A stretch of 64,000 bases of DNA from positions 62,991,824 through 63,055,823 of the forward strand of contig CM057232.1 of assembly GCA_029891385.1 (NCBI GenBank), read 5' to 3'. The notes under the pieces are model-generated. The model did not search any database. It had not been told where the DNA came from and worked only from the letters and a program-made list of their open reading frames with translations. Positions 45,701-56,611 of this stretch are shown here, in pieces. Numbering within the stretch: position 1 is the stretch's first letter; each line of letters starts with the position of its first letter. A program made the position numbers and the translations under genes. The DNA comes from Erythroxylum novogranatense. Lineage: Eukaryota > Streptophyta > Magnoliopsida > Malpighiales > Erythroxylaceae.

Positions 45701-47369
45701 CTCCTTCCACTGCAAAAACGACTATCCCCTTTTGTGTCGTGCCACATCATTAAAATGGTAGATAAAAGACCATATTGCCCCTCCCTTATTTACCTATTTT
45801 CAAAATTGCCCCTGCAGGAACTTAAAAAACTAACTACTTGCGTCCTGTTTTCAAGCATCTAAACGAAATAATTTGGACAAACTTTCTCCTTAAAAATTTT
45901 TCCTCTAGATCATACGAATCCAACGCCACTGACCGCGCTCAATTCGGGTCAGAAACAAAGAAGTTATAGCCGAAATACTATCGGACCTTCACAAAATCCG
46001 AGACTGAACATTTCTCGAATTTAATTCCAGAAATTAACAATCATAGGGATGAAATTAAATTTCGATCCCTTCATAAGAGTTGTAGTCCTATATCTGAATT
46101 TTATTTCCCCTTAATAATCAACTCAATCGGAGTTGTACAGCTCCCGAAAGTCACAAAATACCGAACCATGTTCAGAAAATTATCCAACTTATAATCTATA
46201 AGCAAATCTCTTACTTTGGTTCAATCAATCTCTTTCCATTTAATCTCCTAAAAATCATAATTCTTCATAAAAATGAACGTAATTGTCTTAGGAATCCAAC
46301 GCTTCGAGAATCAAATCAATCGAATGTCGGACGAAGGAATTATAAGCAAAAGATTACGAAAGGGATCGGATAAAGAAACAAATAGCAGAACGTCAAAACT
46401 GAACTTTTCCAAAATCATATCTCTCGATCCCGAACTTGGAATTTGACAAATTTGGTGTAAATAGAAAGATCAAAGGAAGCTCTACAACTTTTCTGAAGAA
46501 ATCAAAATCAAATTAGGTCTCGAAAGAGGTTGAAAACTCAATCAAAGATTCTGTCCAAAACAACTTTTCCTAAACGACTTCCAATTTTTAATTGCTCATA
46601 ACTCCTAGCCCCGATATCGAAAAATTGTAAACTTTATATCAATGGAAAGATAAAAAACATCATCTAAAACTTTCATGAAGACCACTTACTCTAATTCAAA
46701 CTAAATCTATACGATGAGTGGCCTCGAATCATAGAACACATAAATCTATACTTAATAGCATTTTCAAAACAAAGCATATCTTCATAAATTCATATCTTTC
46801 AATCCCGACATCGAAAAATAGCAAACTTTATGTCCACAAAAAGCTCTCTACAGAGGCTACAAGTTTCATGCTGATCATTTTCTCAAAATTTACCTAAATA
46901 AAAAAGTCAACTTTTTCTTCAAAAAGTCAAAATTTAAGCGAACTTTGACTGATCATAACTCTCACTCCCGATATCAAAAAATATCAAACTTTATGGCTAC
47001 AGAAAGCTCTTGACATAAACTACAAGTTTTCAGAAGATCATTTTCTCAAATTCTCCCAAAATCAAAAAGTCAACTCTCAAGTCAAACATTTTATCTCCAA
47101 AAGTCAAACTTTCTAAATTCTTCAAATTTTCACACTTTTTCTTTTTAATTCTTGCTATTTAACTTCATTTCAATCAACTCATCCACTTTCTTCTCATAAT
47201 CCATATAAGTTCACTCAAATATCAAAGTCCTCAAAATTAAACAATTCTTTTCTCATATTTTTTTTAATTTCATCAAATTTCCTTAAATTCATAATTTTCT
47301 CACCAATTTCTTTCTCACTTAAATTCATTTTAATATTTCTAATTTTCATCAAAAGTTCGGGGTCCAACA
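42726..47369 (-). repeat. LARD-2 5' LTR
   Basis: A 4644-bp partner of 37446-42079. Long stretches look identical, differing by scattered substitutions and small indels. Its inner terminal dinucleotide is altered (TATTGGG). Confidence 0.88.
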
Positions 47370-48356
47370 TTAACATGCCGTAATTTCAGCATAAACAAAG
47401 AGGTAAGAAGCGGAACAAAGCGAGATACTTACGAAGGAAACAGAGAGAGGCACAAATGCAAACAACGAACATGAAATGAATTGAGGAGAACGAAAAGGGA
47501 GAGGGAATTTGTGAAGGAGAGTTTGGATTGCTACAGTGAATTAGGGAAGTATACAAAAATGAGGAAGGGGCAGTAAGTTGATAAAGAAGTGGAAGGGAAA
47601 TTACAAAGAAGGACAGAGGGTAGATGAAAGATTAGAAGAACAAAAAGGGTAGAAGGGAAATTTCGCTCGGTGTCTTTATGTAGATAAATCTTTCGCTGTG
47701 GCGAAGGTTGCCCAAATTGAGCTCGCCGCAGTGAAAGAATTGTGTCACACCGCAGTTAATGTTACTCAAAGGTGTTTTCCATAGCAAATTATCGCACGTA
47801 GCGATAAATGTTGCATCGAAATTGTTCACTACGAAAAAAAAAATAATTCACGCTACGACAAATTGGCCTGAGAGATTTTAGCCATGTGGCTGTAGTGAAA
47901 GATAAGTTCGTCACAGCGAAGTGAACCACACCATGGCGAAGTTTTCCTGAGAGAAAAATGAACAAGACAAATTATGAAAAATTCTACTGAAAAGACTAAG
48001 TGGATACTCAGCTCATATGCAAAGTCCTTAAGCATTACAAAACAAAATGCAATTCAACATTTACACCAATTTCCTCAATAATAGAAAATGTGTCGTACAT
48101 TAAGCTAAAACACAACGAATATAAAAGGGAGATGAATTATTGAATTGAAATTGCATAAACCAAAAATTAAACCTAGGTTCTACTAAAGTTGTTTCTCCCC
48201 CACACTTATTCAAGATACTCATGCATCCACAATGTCATATTCAATAACAGAGCATAAGTAAGTTGTAAGTGAAGGATGAGAAACAACCTGTTTCCTACGG
48301 TGGACCTTGCATCTCTTGGTGGATGTTTGACGGATAGTCATGCTGTGGTGAGGTAA
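47370..48356 (-). other. Athila-1 interior, non-coding, with CpG modules and internal purine run
   Basis: No ORF with motifs is present. Cores such as TTTCGCTGTGGCGAAGG, CTCGCCGCAGTGAAAG, CACGCTACGACAAA and ACCATGGCGAAG cluster at about 47690-47935. The element strand at 48190-48208 reads AATAAGTGTGGGGGAGAAAC, an internal polypurine-like run of the kind found in Athila/TAT elements near the pol-to-ORF3 boundary. Confidence 0.6.
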
Positions 48357-48572
48357 CTAGACCACTTGCCACTTTGGTGCTAACGTCCACACTCCATAGT
48401 TCACCCGAAACATTAGTGAAAATGTTTCTTCCAAGGAGTCATTAGTGAATGGGTTCATTGCAACTTCAAATTCAACGCATGCATCATCAACAACAATATC
48501 AAGCATGTTAACTCCTAGGAGTGAATAATCCTCATGGGGGCGTTTCATAGCCTCATACATGTTAAAACTCAC
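48357..48572 (-). pseudogene. Athila-1 post-protease segment of pol
   Basis: A 71-codon open piece with FNMYEAMKRPHEDYSLLGVNML resembles the conserved Athila segment FN(V/I)FEAMKxPxED between protease and RT. No RT follows it. It therefore marks the left edge of the inferred pol deletion. Confidence 0.6.
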
Positions 48573-48784
48573 CTGTTGATCCCCTACCTGATCGTACCTT
48601 CTTTCATGCTAATCATGGTACTAGCAGTCCTTAAAAAGGGTCGATTGAGAATCAAAGAAGTGTCTTGCATAACTTTAGAAGACATATCAAGCACATAAAA
48701 ATTAGCTAGAAAAATTAAACCCTAGACTTGGACCAAAATATCCTCTATAATGCCCACAGGATGCCTAATAGACCTATCAGCCCA

Positions 48785-48976
48785 TTAGAGAACTATAGAT
48801 GTAGATTTAAGATTCTTGACTCCCAATGATTGATAAACAGACTTAGGCATAACATTAATGGTTGCCCCTAGATCTAACAAGGCTCCCCTTATGGTTACTT
48901 TACCTATAGTGCAAAGGATAGTGAAAGATCCATGGTCTTGGCATATAGGGATTTGAGGCTTGAATAAGGTTGACAT
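48785..48976 (-). pseudogene. Athila-1 aspartic protease
   Basis: A 63-codon open piece carries GALLDLGATINVMPKSVYQS, matching the Athila/gypsy retropepsin core LDLGASINVMP, and the strand ILCTIGKVTIRGAL before it. The catalytic Asp is present. It lies between the gag tail and the post-protease segment, in the expected order. Confidence 0.78.
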
Positions 48977-48984
48977 ACTCGAGC

Positions 48985-49273
48985 TTACTTGGACTCTGTC
49001 ATTAGGCTTAAACTTCCTCTAAGGGTACACAGGTCTTTAAGGTATTTAACATAAGCAGGAACCCATTTCACAAGATTAAGCAAAGGAATAGTGACTTCCA
49101 TTTTACTAAACAAATCAACGATATTTTTTTCATGCTTAATGTCAGTCATCCATTTGCTCATCAAATATGAATTAGGAAAAGGAAGGTCTTGAAGATTTAC
49201 CTCCTTACTTTTGGCTTCATTGGCTCCATGCTTGCTTGTTTCCACATGCTCCCTTATTGTTGCTTGTTCCTTG
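48985..49273 (-). pseudogene. Athila-1 gag C-terminal tail (truncated by Copia-E1)
   Basis: The phrases MEVTIPLLNLVKWVPAYVKY and LKDLCT are the conserved Athila motif before the protease (VNIPLLD..KQVPKYAKFLKELC). The open frame runs into the E1 LTR at 49274; residues beyond that are LTR-encoded by chance. The rest of gag lies beyond the window. Confidence 0.75.
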
Positions 49274-49710
49274 TGTAGGAAAATCTCGGTGCGTGCATCA
49301 CATACACGTGGTGCGGAAAACAAAAAAAAAATATTCCGAGACTTTCCCGAAGTCCAGGATCTATGTGTTTATATAAAGAGGTACCATAATTCTCAAATCA
49401 CAACGACCAAAGGAGACCGTCTCTAACGGTATCCACGCAGAGGTCGGAGAATCTAACCGAATCAAACTCTTTGATTCAGAAATAGCTATAATAAAGGAGA
49501 GAGTGCTAGCTCTTACCTTGATTCTTGAAGAGCAACATGAAGGAGGATGAACCCTTGGAAGAGGAAGAGAGCTTCGGTTGGTTTTTAAAAAAAACATGTT
49601 TCTAAAACATGTTAAAATCCTTTTATCTCACGAATTATCTTCCTCACCAATCTTTCATTTTTGTCTTTTATCCATTAAAGACATTAAATGAAACTTATGA
49701 AAGAACCCAT

Positions 49711-49799
<89 letters not shown>

Positions 49800-51079
49800 G
49801 AAAGAAGCCATCCATTATATATATATATATATATAAATGCTGAAGTGGTCCAGTCACACTGGGGTCGGTCCTACCGGGTCCCGGGTGTGAAAAAAACTGA
49901 AGACCTATTTCAGCAATATCGATGTTGCGATCTCATCGGGATATATCCCGATCTCATCGGGATCCATTTGGTTCTATTGCTCTGTATATAATGGATCTCT
50001 ATCTAAAACCATTTTATGAATTCTCCGAGTCACTCTTATGCGTGTGACCCGTTAGGTTCCTGGTTATGTTGGCCACTTAGATTAACACTTAGTCTAAGCA
50101 AGTCATGAGTGGTGTATAGCAACACATCATGACCCCCAATTGATCGGAAAGTAAGTGGTTTGACGAATGAACCCGTGTTCACCACGAACCATCTTATGAA
50201 CCCTCTCCTAGACAATTGCTATGCAATTCGTCCTTTCACCATGCTATACCCCACTTGGTTATGAGTATGGGCAAAGTGTCAACTCTCACTAGACTGACTA
50301 CGTCAAATCTATTCCAAGTGATATCAGTTCTTATCTTGGGACTCTTTACTCTATATGTCAATGAAGACATTCTTTATGGCATATATACTCTGGCCAGAGA
50401 TTTTCAAGTAATGACCCCGACAAGAGGCCATGGGTATTATCTTCTGCTATCACAGAAGTTGTGAATCCTCTATTGGATACTCAATTACCTTTGAATACTT
50501 CAAGTTGTACCCAATCACCACCCTATAAGCGACCTGTGTAGACAACAAGGAATGGAGTCAGTATCAAAGATATCCTTGAGTACCTCAAGTCTAAGGATAC
50601 TTGCACCATTGCTATGATGAGATTATCACTGACATTAGAATAGGAAATTCATGTGATGATCTCATGGTAGGTGATCCAATGTACTTCCTACCTCTAGTAA
50701 GCATTCACATCTCAACTCTAAACATCTCATGTCTATAGTTTTTGAGATCCACTGCTTGATCAAATCAAGGAGTTTGACATGTACTAGTCTATCCGGATTA
50801 ACGATGTCCAGTTTCATTAATCCTATGACTAGGGATAATTTAGATACTGACATAATTACACATGATAGGAATCTCAATAGTATGATCTCATCATAATTTC
50901 CTTCATGCTATGTCATATATCATGGACTTCATTAATTTGCTTATAAATCACTATTAATTCATAAATAACGAACGCCAAATTAATGAAATATGCCTTTCTT
51001 TATTATTGAAAATAAAGTCTGTACATAACTTTGTATAAAACGCGCTAAAGGCGATTGCCTTTAGGGCACTATTTTAACA
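49274..51079 (-). repeat. Copia-E1 3' LTR
   Basis: Plus-strand ends are TGTAGGAAAAT...TTTTAACA. It is 1806 bp and homologous to the E2 LTRs but clearly more diverged from them than they are from each other. It has an expanded TA repeat and a perfect 18-bp palindrome at 49935-49952. Confidence 0.88.
49713..49793. repeat. (TA)n microsatellite
   Basis: About 80 bp of uninterrupted AT dinucleotides, with a second tract at 49814-49834. The E2 LTRs carry shorter tracts at the same LTR position (51843-51893 and 58331-58390). Confidence 0.95.
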
Positions 51080-51272
51080 AATCTCCCACTTGACCTAAAG
51101 CCAATCGCTTTGGTATCTAATACCATAGGCAAGTACATGAGAATCAAATCTATTATGTGATAATGGCTTCGTCAACTGATCAACAATATTTTGCTCGGTG
51201 AGAATTCTCTCTATCTGGACATCACCTCGACCAATGATCTTCCTAATCAGATGATATCTGCGGAGTACGTGC
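51080..51272 (-). pseudogene. Copia-E1 polypurine tract and RNase H C-terminal tail
   Basis: Element-strand AAGTGGGAGATT sits directly before the 3' LTR. The rest matches 53165-53360 of E2, which encodes the C-terminal RNase H segment (VQIERIPTEQNIADPLTKPL region). It ends at CGTGC, the E2 target-site duplication. Confidence 0.82.
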
Positions 51273-53164
51273 TGTAGGAAAATCCCGGTGTGAGCATCAC
51301 ATGCTCACGGTGCGGAAAACAAAATTTTTTTATTCCGGGACCTTCCCGAAAGCCAGGATCCATGTGTCTATATAACAAACTCAAACCATAACGGCCAAAG
51401 GAGACCGTCTCTAACAGTATCCACGCAGAGATCGGAGAACCTAACCGAGACAAATCCTTTGACCCGGGAATAGCTAGAACAAATTAAAGACTGCTAGATC
51501 TTACCTTTGTTCTTGGAGAGCTTGAATCAACGATGAAGAAGAATGAAGAGGAAGAAGACTTGGAGAGGAGCTTGAAGATGATCGTTGATGAGAGAACTAG
51601 GTTTTCACAAAACCTTTCCAATTCTTTAAAAGCCACGAAGATCATCGTCTTCCATGGAGAAAGAAACTCTTTCTTTTGCTTCAAAAGCCTTAAACAACGA
51701 TCATCACTCTTCCTCTATCACCAACGATCATCATTCTTCCTTCTTATTTCATTCTTTTGTCATTTTGTGATTTAATGCCTTATGGTGACAAGGCATGTCA
51801 AAGAAGCTTCCTTTTGCTTCTTCTTTCCTCCCACGTATATACATATATATATATATATTAATTAATTCCTTAATTATATATATATATATATAAATGCTGA
51901 AGTGGTCCAGTCATACTGGGGTCGGTCCTACCGGCCTACCGGGTCCCGGTATGGGAAAAACCCCCGGAAACGTTTTTCAATAATATCGATGTCGCGATCT
52001 CATCGGGACATATCTCGATCTCATCGGGATCCATTTAGTCCATTTGCTCTCCATATATTGGAACTCTGTCCAAAACTATTTTACAAATTTTCCGAGACAC
52101 TCTTATGCGTGTGACCCATTAGGTTCCCGGTTATGTTGGCCACTTAGATTAACACTTAATCTAAGCAAGTCATGAGCGGTATCTAGCAACACATCATGAC
52201 CCCCAATTGATCGAAAAGCAATTGGTTTGACGAATGAACATGTATTCATCATGAACCATATCACGAACCTTTCCATAGACAATTACCGTGCAATTCGTCC
52301 TTTCACCATGCTATACCCCACTTGGTTATGAGTATGGGCAATGTGTCAACTCTTACTAGACTGACTACGTCAAATCTAGTCCAAGTGATTTCAGTTCTTG
52401 TCCTGGGACTCATTACTTTATATGTCACTGAAGACACTCTTCATGACATATATACTCCGGCCAGAGATTTCCAAGTAATGACCCTAACAAGAGGCCATGG
52501 GTATCATCTTCTGCTATCACAGAAGTGGTGAATCCTCTATTGGCTACTCAATTACCTTCGAATACCTCAAGCTTTACCCAAGCACCACCCTATGAGCGAC
52601 CTCTGTAAGATAACAAGGAATGGAGTCAAAGCACAGAATCAGTATCCAAGATATCCTTGAGTGCCTCAAGTCTAAGGATACTTGCACCATTGCTATGATG
52701 AGATTATCACTGACATTAGAATAGGACATCCATGTGATGATCTCATAGCAGGTCATCCAATGTACTTACTACCTCTAGTAAGCATCCACATCTCAACCCT
52801 AAATATCTCATATTTATAGCTTCTGAGATCCACTGCTTGATCAAATCAAGGAGCTTGAGATGTACTAGTCTCTCCGGATTACCGATGTCCAGTTTCAGTA
52901 ATCCTACGACTAGGGATAATTTAGATACTGACATAATTACACATGATAGGAATCTCAATAGTATGATCACATCACAATTTCCTTCATGCTATGTCATATA
53001 TCATGGACTTCATTAATTTGTTCATAGATCAATATCCATATTAGTTCATAAATAATGAACATCAAATTAATGAAATATGCCTTTCTTTATTTATTCATAA
53101 AGTCTGTACACAACTTTGTACAAAATGCGCTAAAGGCGATTGCCTTTAGGGCACTACTCTAACA
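51273..53164 (-). repeat. Copia-E2 3' LTR
   Basis: 1892 bp, plus-strand ends TGTAGGAAAAT...CTCTAACA. It abuts the polypurine tract AAGTGGGAGAT at 53165-53177. It is close to 57768-59661 throughout. Confidence 0.92.
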
Positions 53165-53177
53165 ATCTCCCACTTAA
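53165..53177 (-). promoter_or_regulatory. Copia-E2 polypurine tract
   Basis: The element strand reads TTAAGTGGGAGAT immediately before the 3' LTR, the normal plus-strand primer position. Confidence 0.82.
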
Positions 53178-53178
53178 C

Positions 53179-53498
53179 CTAAAGCCAATTGCCTTGATAT
53201 CTAATTCTATAGGCGAGTACATGAGAATCAATGTTCTTCTGTGACAATGGCTTTGTCAACGGATCAGCAATATTTTGCTCTGTGGGAATTCTCTCTATCT
53301 GGACATCACCTCGTCCAATGATCTCCCTGATCAGATGATATCTACGGAGTACGTGTTCGGATCGTTGATGAGACCTTGGTTCCTTCGCCTGCAAGAATAG
53401 CCCCATTGTTGTCACAATACAAGCAGATGGGCCCATCATTTATTAGGAACCACACCAAGTTCAAGAATGAACTTCGATCCAAACCGCCTTTCTTTGCG
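53179..53498 (-). pseudogene. Copia-E2 RNase H C-terminus (frameshifted from RT)
   Basis: An 86-codon open piece has AKEPRSHQRSEHVLRRYHLI and IPTEQNIADPLTKPLSQ, the invariant end of copia RNase H. It is out of frame with the upstream RT-RNase H ORF by small deletions near 53400-53500. In E1 the equivalent region at 59651 onward is intact through the HQRSKHVLE segment. Confidence 0.83.
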
Positions 53499-54797
53499 TC
53501 AAGCGGCAATGTACTCTGCCTCGGTCGTTGAATCAGCAGTCATCTCTTGTTTGGAACTCTTCCAACTAACTGCCCCGCCATTCAGTGTGAATACGTAACC
53601 TGATTGGGATTTGGAATCATCCTTATTAGATTGAAAACTGGCATCTGTATACCCGCTCACTTTGAGATCTCCATCTCCATATATCAAGAAAACATCCTTA
53701 GTCCTACGCAAGTACTTGAGGATATTCTTGACAGCCACCCAGTGACCCTCACCAGGATCCGATTGGTATCTGCTCGTAACACTTAGATAATATGATACAT
53801 CGGGTCTCGTACATAGCATAGCATACATGATAGATCTTACCGCAGATGCATACGGGATCATATTCATGCGCATCCTCTCATCCTGTGTCTTAGGACACAT
53901 AGATTTCGAGAGTGTTATCCTATGAGTCACGGGAAGGTAACCTCTCTTGGATTGCTCCATGCTAAATCTCTTTAGCATCTTGTCTATGTACGTTGATTGT
54001 GAAAGACCAAGCAACCTTTTTGATCTATCTCTATAGATCTTTATCCCAAGGATATAAATTGCTTCACCAAGGTCTTTCATGGAAAATTGTTTGGACAACC
54101 AAATCTTGACTGATTGTAGCATAGAGACATCGTTTCCTAGCAATAATATGTCATCAACATACAGCACAAGGAATACGATTGCAGTCCCATTAACCTTCTT
54201 ATACATACAGTGTTCATCCGGATTTTGTGAGAAACCAAACTCTTTGATTACCTCATCAAAACGGATATTCCAACTCCTGGATGCTTGTTTCAATCCATAG
54301 ATGGATTTCTGAAGCTTGCATACCTTTTCGCCATCATAGGAGGTGAAGCCCTCAGGTTGTGTCATATACACATCCTCAGCTAGATTTCCATTTAGGAAAG
54401 CTGTCTTCACATCCATTTGCCATATTTCATAGTCATAATGAGTGGCAATGGCTAGGAGTATCCTAATGGATTTAAGCATTGCTACTGGGCTGAAGGTCTC
54501 GTCGTAGTCAACTCCTTGTCTTTGACGAAAACCTTTAGCCACAAGCCTTGCTTTATAGGTAATTACATTACCATCCATGTCGGTTTTCTTTTTGAAAACC
54601 CATTTGCACCCTATGGGTTTGATTCCTTCGGGTGCCTCAACCAAAGTCCATACTTTGTTTTCATACATGGAATCCATTTCAGCCTTCATAGCTTGAAACC
54701 ATTTCTCAGACTCTGAACTCTTCAGAACCTCTTCATAGGTGGTAGGCTCATCATCTTCTATGAGCAATACGTCATCCTGTTCATTCACGAAATCCAT
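53499..54797 (-). CDS. Copia-E2 reverse transcriptase and RNase H (432 codons, partial polyprotein)
   Basis: The longest intact retroelement ORF in the window. In order: the linker DEPTTYEEVLKSSESEKW, RT with KARLVAKGFRQRQGVDYDET, QMDVKTAFLNGNLAEDVYM, the catalytic box LYVDDILLLGND, MKDLGEAIYILGIKIYRDRS and CTRPDVSYYLSVTSRYQSDP, then RNase H with SGYTDASFQSNKDDSKSQSG and DSTTEAEYIAA. All RT and most RNase H catalytic residues are present. It is normally one part of a single gag-pol polyprotein; here breaks separate it from integrase (near 54800-54857) and from the RNase H tail. Confidence 0.9.
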   Translation of the reverse strand: MDFVNEQDDVLLIEDDEPTTYEEVLKSSESEKWFQAMKAEMDSMYENKVWTLVEAPEGIKPIGCKWVFKKKTDMDGNVITYKARLVAKGFRQRQGVDYDETFSPVAMLKSIRILLAIATHYDYEIWQMDVKTAFLNGNLAEDVYMTQPEGFTSYDGEKVCKLQKSIYGLKQASRSWNIRFDEVIKEFGFSQNPDEHCMYKKVNGTAIVFLVLYVDDILLLGNDVSMLQSVKIWLSKQFSMKDLGEAIYILGIKIYRDRSKRLLGLSQSTYIDKMLKRFSMEQSKRGYLPVTHRITLSKSMCPKTQDERMRMNMIPYASAVRSIMYAMLCTRPDVSYYLSVTSRYQSDPGEGHWVAVKNILKYLRRTKDVFLIYGDGDLKVSGYTDASFQSNKDDSKSQSGYVFTLNGGAVSWKSSKQEMTADSTTEAEYIAA

Positions 54798-54857
54798 ATC
54801 TCTAGAATAGGCGTATCCTACGTGACCTCTGAACTTCGTGTGTTGTAGAAGGTTGAA

Positions 54858-55313
54858 TCACACTTCATCTGTATGAGTTACAATTTGAGTTCGAGCGATT
54901 GATCTGCGTGCTTGAGCATCCCGAACTTCTTCAAGTTCTATTTTGCTCCCACTGTCTTCTTGTAAAAGAAACTCTTTCTCTAAAAAGACAGCATGCTTCG
55001 AAACAAACACCTTTTGTTCCTCAGCATGGTAGAACTGATATCCCATTGTTTCTTTAGGATATCCTACGAACAAACACTTGCCAGATTTTGCATCAAGTTT
55101 ATCTGATTGTATCCGCTTCACATAAGCAGGACAACCCCAAACTTTCAAATGAGTAAGATAGGGTCTTTTGTTAGTCCACATCTCATATGGAGTAACATCA
55201 ACTGTCTTTGATGGAACTCTGTTTAACAAGTAAACAGCTGTCTCAATTGCATACCCCCAAAAGGATTTTGGTAACTTTGCAAAGCCCATCATTGATCGTA
55301 CCATGTCTAACAA
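54858..55313 (-). pseudogene. Copia-E2 integrase C-terminal region
   Basis: A 151-codon piece carries KSFWGYAIETAVYLLNRVPS, TPYEMWTNKRPYLTHLKVWG and FVGYPKETMGYQFYHAEEQ, the copia integrase C-terminal domain. It is separated by a single break from the catalytic core at 55317 and by a stop from RT. E1 has the same region at 60968-61497 with a short deletion. Confidence 0.85.
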
Positions 55314-55316
55314 GGT

Positions 55317-56045
55317 TCAATTTCTCCTTTCTGCCACACCATTATGTTGTGGTGTGTAAGGAGGAGTCCATTTAGATAAAATTCCATTATCTCTGAGATA
55401 ATCCAAAAACTCTTGGTCTAAGTATTCCCCACCACGATCTGATCGTAATGTCTTGATACTTTTCCCAAGTTGGTTGTCTACTTCATTTCTGAATTGTTTG
55501 AACTTTTCAAATGCTTCAGATTTGTATCTCATCAGATACAGGTATCCATATCGAGAATAATCATCGATAAAGGTGATGAAGTAAAGACAACCACTTCTGG
55601 CATGGATGGACATCGGACCACATACATCTGAATGTATTAGGTCTAATACTCCAATCGCTCGTTCACCCTTTCCCTTAAAGGGTAATTTAGTCATCTTGCC
55701 TAATAAACAAGATTCACATGTGTCATATGATTCATAATCAAATGACCCTAAACTTCCATTCTTATGGAGCTTAGCTATGCGTCTCTCATTTATATGGCCA
55801 AGGCGACAATGCCATAAGTAAGTTGATTTTAAATTATCTCGTTTATGTCTTTTCGTGTCATTGACATTCATAATTGGATGTGACATATCTAATATGTAAA
55901 ATTCATTGCATAATGTACCAGTACCATAAAGCATTCCATTCAAACTAATAGAACAACCATTGTTACTAAAAGTCAAATAGAAACCACTTCTATTTAAACA
56001 AGAAATGCATAATATGTTCTTTGTTAATACAGTACAAAATAACAT
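55317..56045 (-). pseudogene. Copia-E2 pre-integrase zinc region and integrase core
   Basis: A 242-codon piece. The HHCC region runs from LWHCRLGHINERRIAKLH to CESCLLGKMTKLPF. The DDE core has SDVCGPM (first Asp), FIDDYSRYGYLYLMRYKS (second Asp region) and TPQHNGVAERRN with the Glu. The core appears catalytically complete, though it is cut off from the rest of the polyprotein. Confidence 0.88.
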
Positions 56046-56137
56046 TCATCCAATTTAATTACAAGCCCGGTGGGAGTGACAAAATGTAAGTGCTACTGGC
56101 TAATGCAGCAACTCTTGCTCCATTTCCCACACGCAGT

Positions 56138-56611
56138 CTAGTTCTCCTTCATGAAACATCTCATCGTCCCTCGAGGCCTCGTGATATCATTGCATATGTG
56201 TGAGCCACAACCGATATCTAATACCCATATGTTATGGTCAGAAACAGTGTTAACCTTAATGACAAACATACCTGAAGAAGTCGAGGCATCTGATGCCTTT
56301 TTCTGCTTCAATTCTTCCAGATAGACTTCTGATTTAAGCTTCCAGGCGGTCTTGCCACAATGGAAGCAAGTTCCTTTTGGTGCAGTCTCTTTGGTTTTCT
56401 TCTTGGCTGCACTTCCTTTTGGTTTCTTAGACCTTTTCTTCTTCAGGTTCCTTTTCTTTGAACCAGAAAAAGAGTCCACCATAAGCACTTGCTTGCTATC
56501 CTTCTTGATAGATTGCTCTGCTGTCTTGAGCAGATTGATCAACTCAGGGATTGTCGTGGATATTTGGTTCATCCGATAGTTTAACACAAACTGTGAATAA
56601 CTATCAGACAA
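56138..56611 (-). pseudogene. Copia-E2 gag C-terminus and protease
   Basis: The UBN2-type end of gag (PELINLLKTAEQSI) is followed by a Lys-rich linker, a defective zinc knuckle CFHCGKTAWKLKSE lacking the His and last Cys, and the protease site LDIGCGSHICN, where the usual D-T/S-G is D-I-G. It lost nucleic-acid binding and probably proteolysis. Confidence 0.8.

Larger units (their letters stand above)
37446..47369 (-). mobile_element. LARD-2: non-autonomous Tekay/Del-like element with giant LTRs
   Basis: Two direct repeats of 4634 and 4644 bp flank just 646 bp. The whole is flanked by a perfect 5-bp duplication TTAAC. Ends are TGTTGGG...GTCCAACA, with the inner right LTR end mutated to TATTGGG. 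The interior has a tRNA-Met primer site beside one LTR and a Tekay-type pol end plus polypurine tract beside the other. No ORF over 100 codons exists. It must have been copied by enzymes supplied in trans. The tandem is not a segmental duplication because of these four signals. Confidence 0.9.
32878..49273 (-). mobile_element. Athila-1: Athila-like Ty3/gypsy element, split and lacking RT/INT
   Basis: The minus-strand order is gag tail, protease, an internal purine run, an envelope-like ORF, a polypurine tract and the 3' LTR. The 5' part lies beyond the window, displaced by Copia-E1 at 49274. LARD-2 splits the interior. After removing LARD-2, only about 1.3 kb separates the last post-protease segment from the envelope-like ORF, too little for RT, RNase H and integrase, and none is recognisable there. 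A pol deletion is inferred. Confidence 0.75.

Noticed and set aside
37446..47369. Tandem segmental duplication of host DNA
   Set aside because: The two copies end in TG/CA-type termini, are flanked by TTAAC, and enclose a primer-binding site and a polypurine tract, so they are LTRs of one insertion.
49609..49794. Open frame with a Tyr-Ile repeat tail
   Set aside because: The tail is translated from a TA microsatellite inside an LTR; no real coding signal.
51484..51775. Open frames on both strands near the LTR end (also at 57979-58270)
   Set aside because: They are present in both E2 LTRs at the same place only because the LTRs are copies; low-complexity Glu/Ser/Phe content and no domain.
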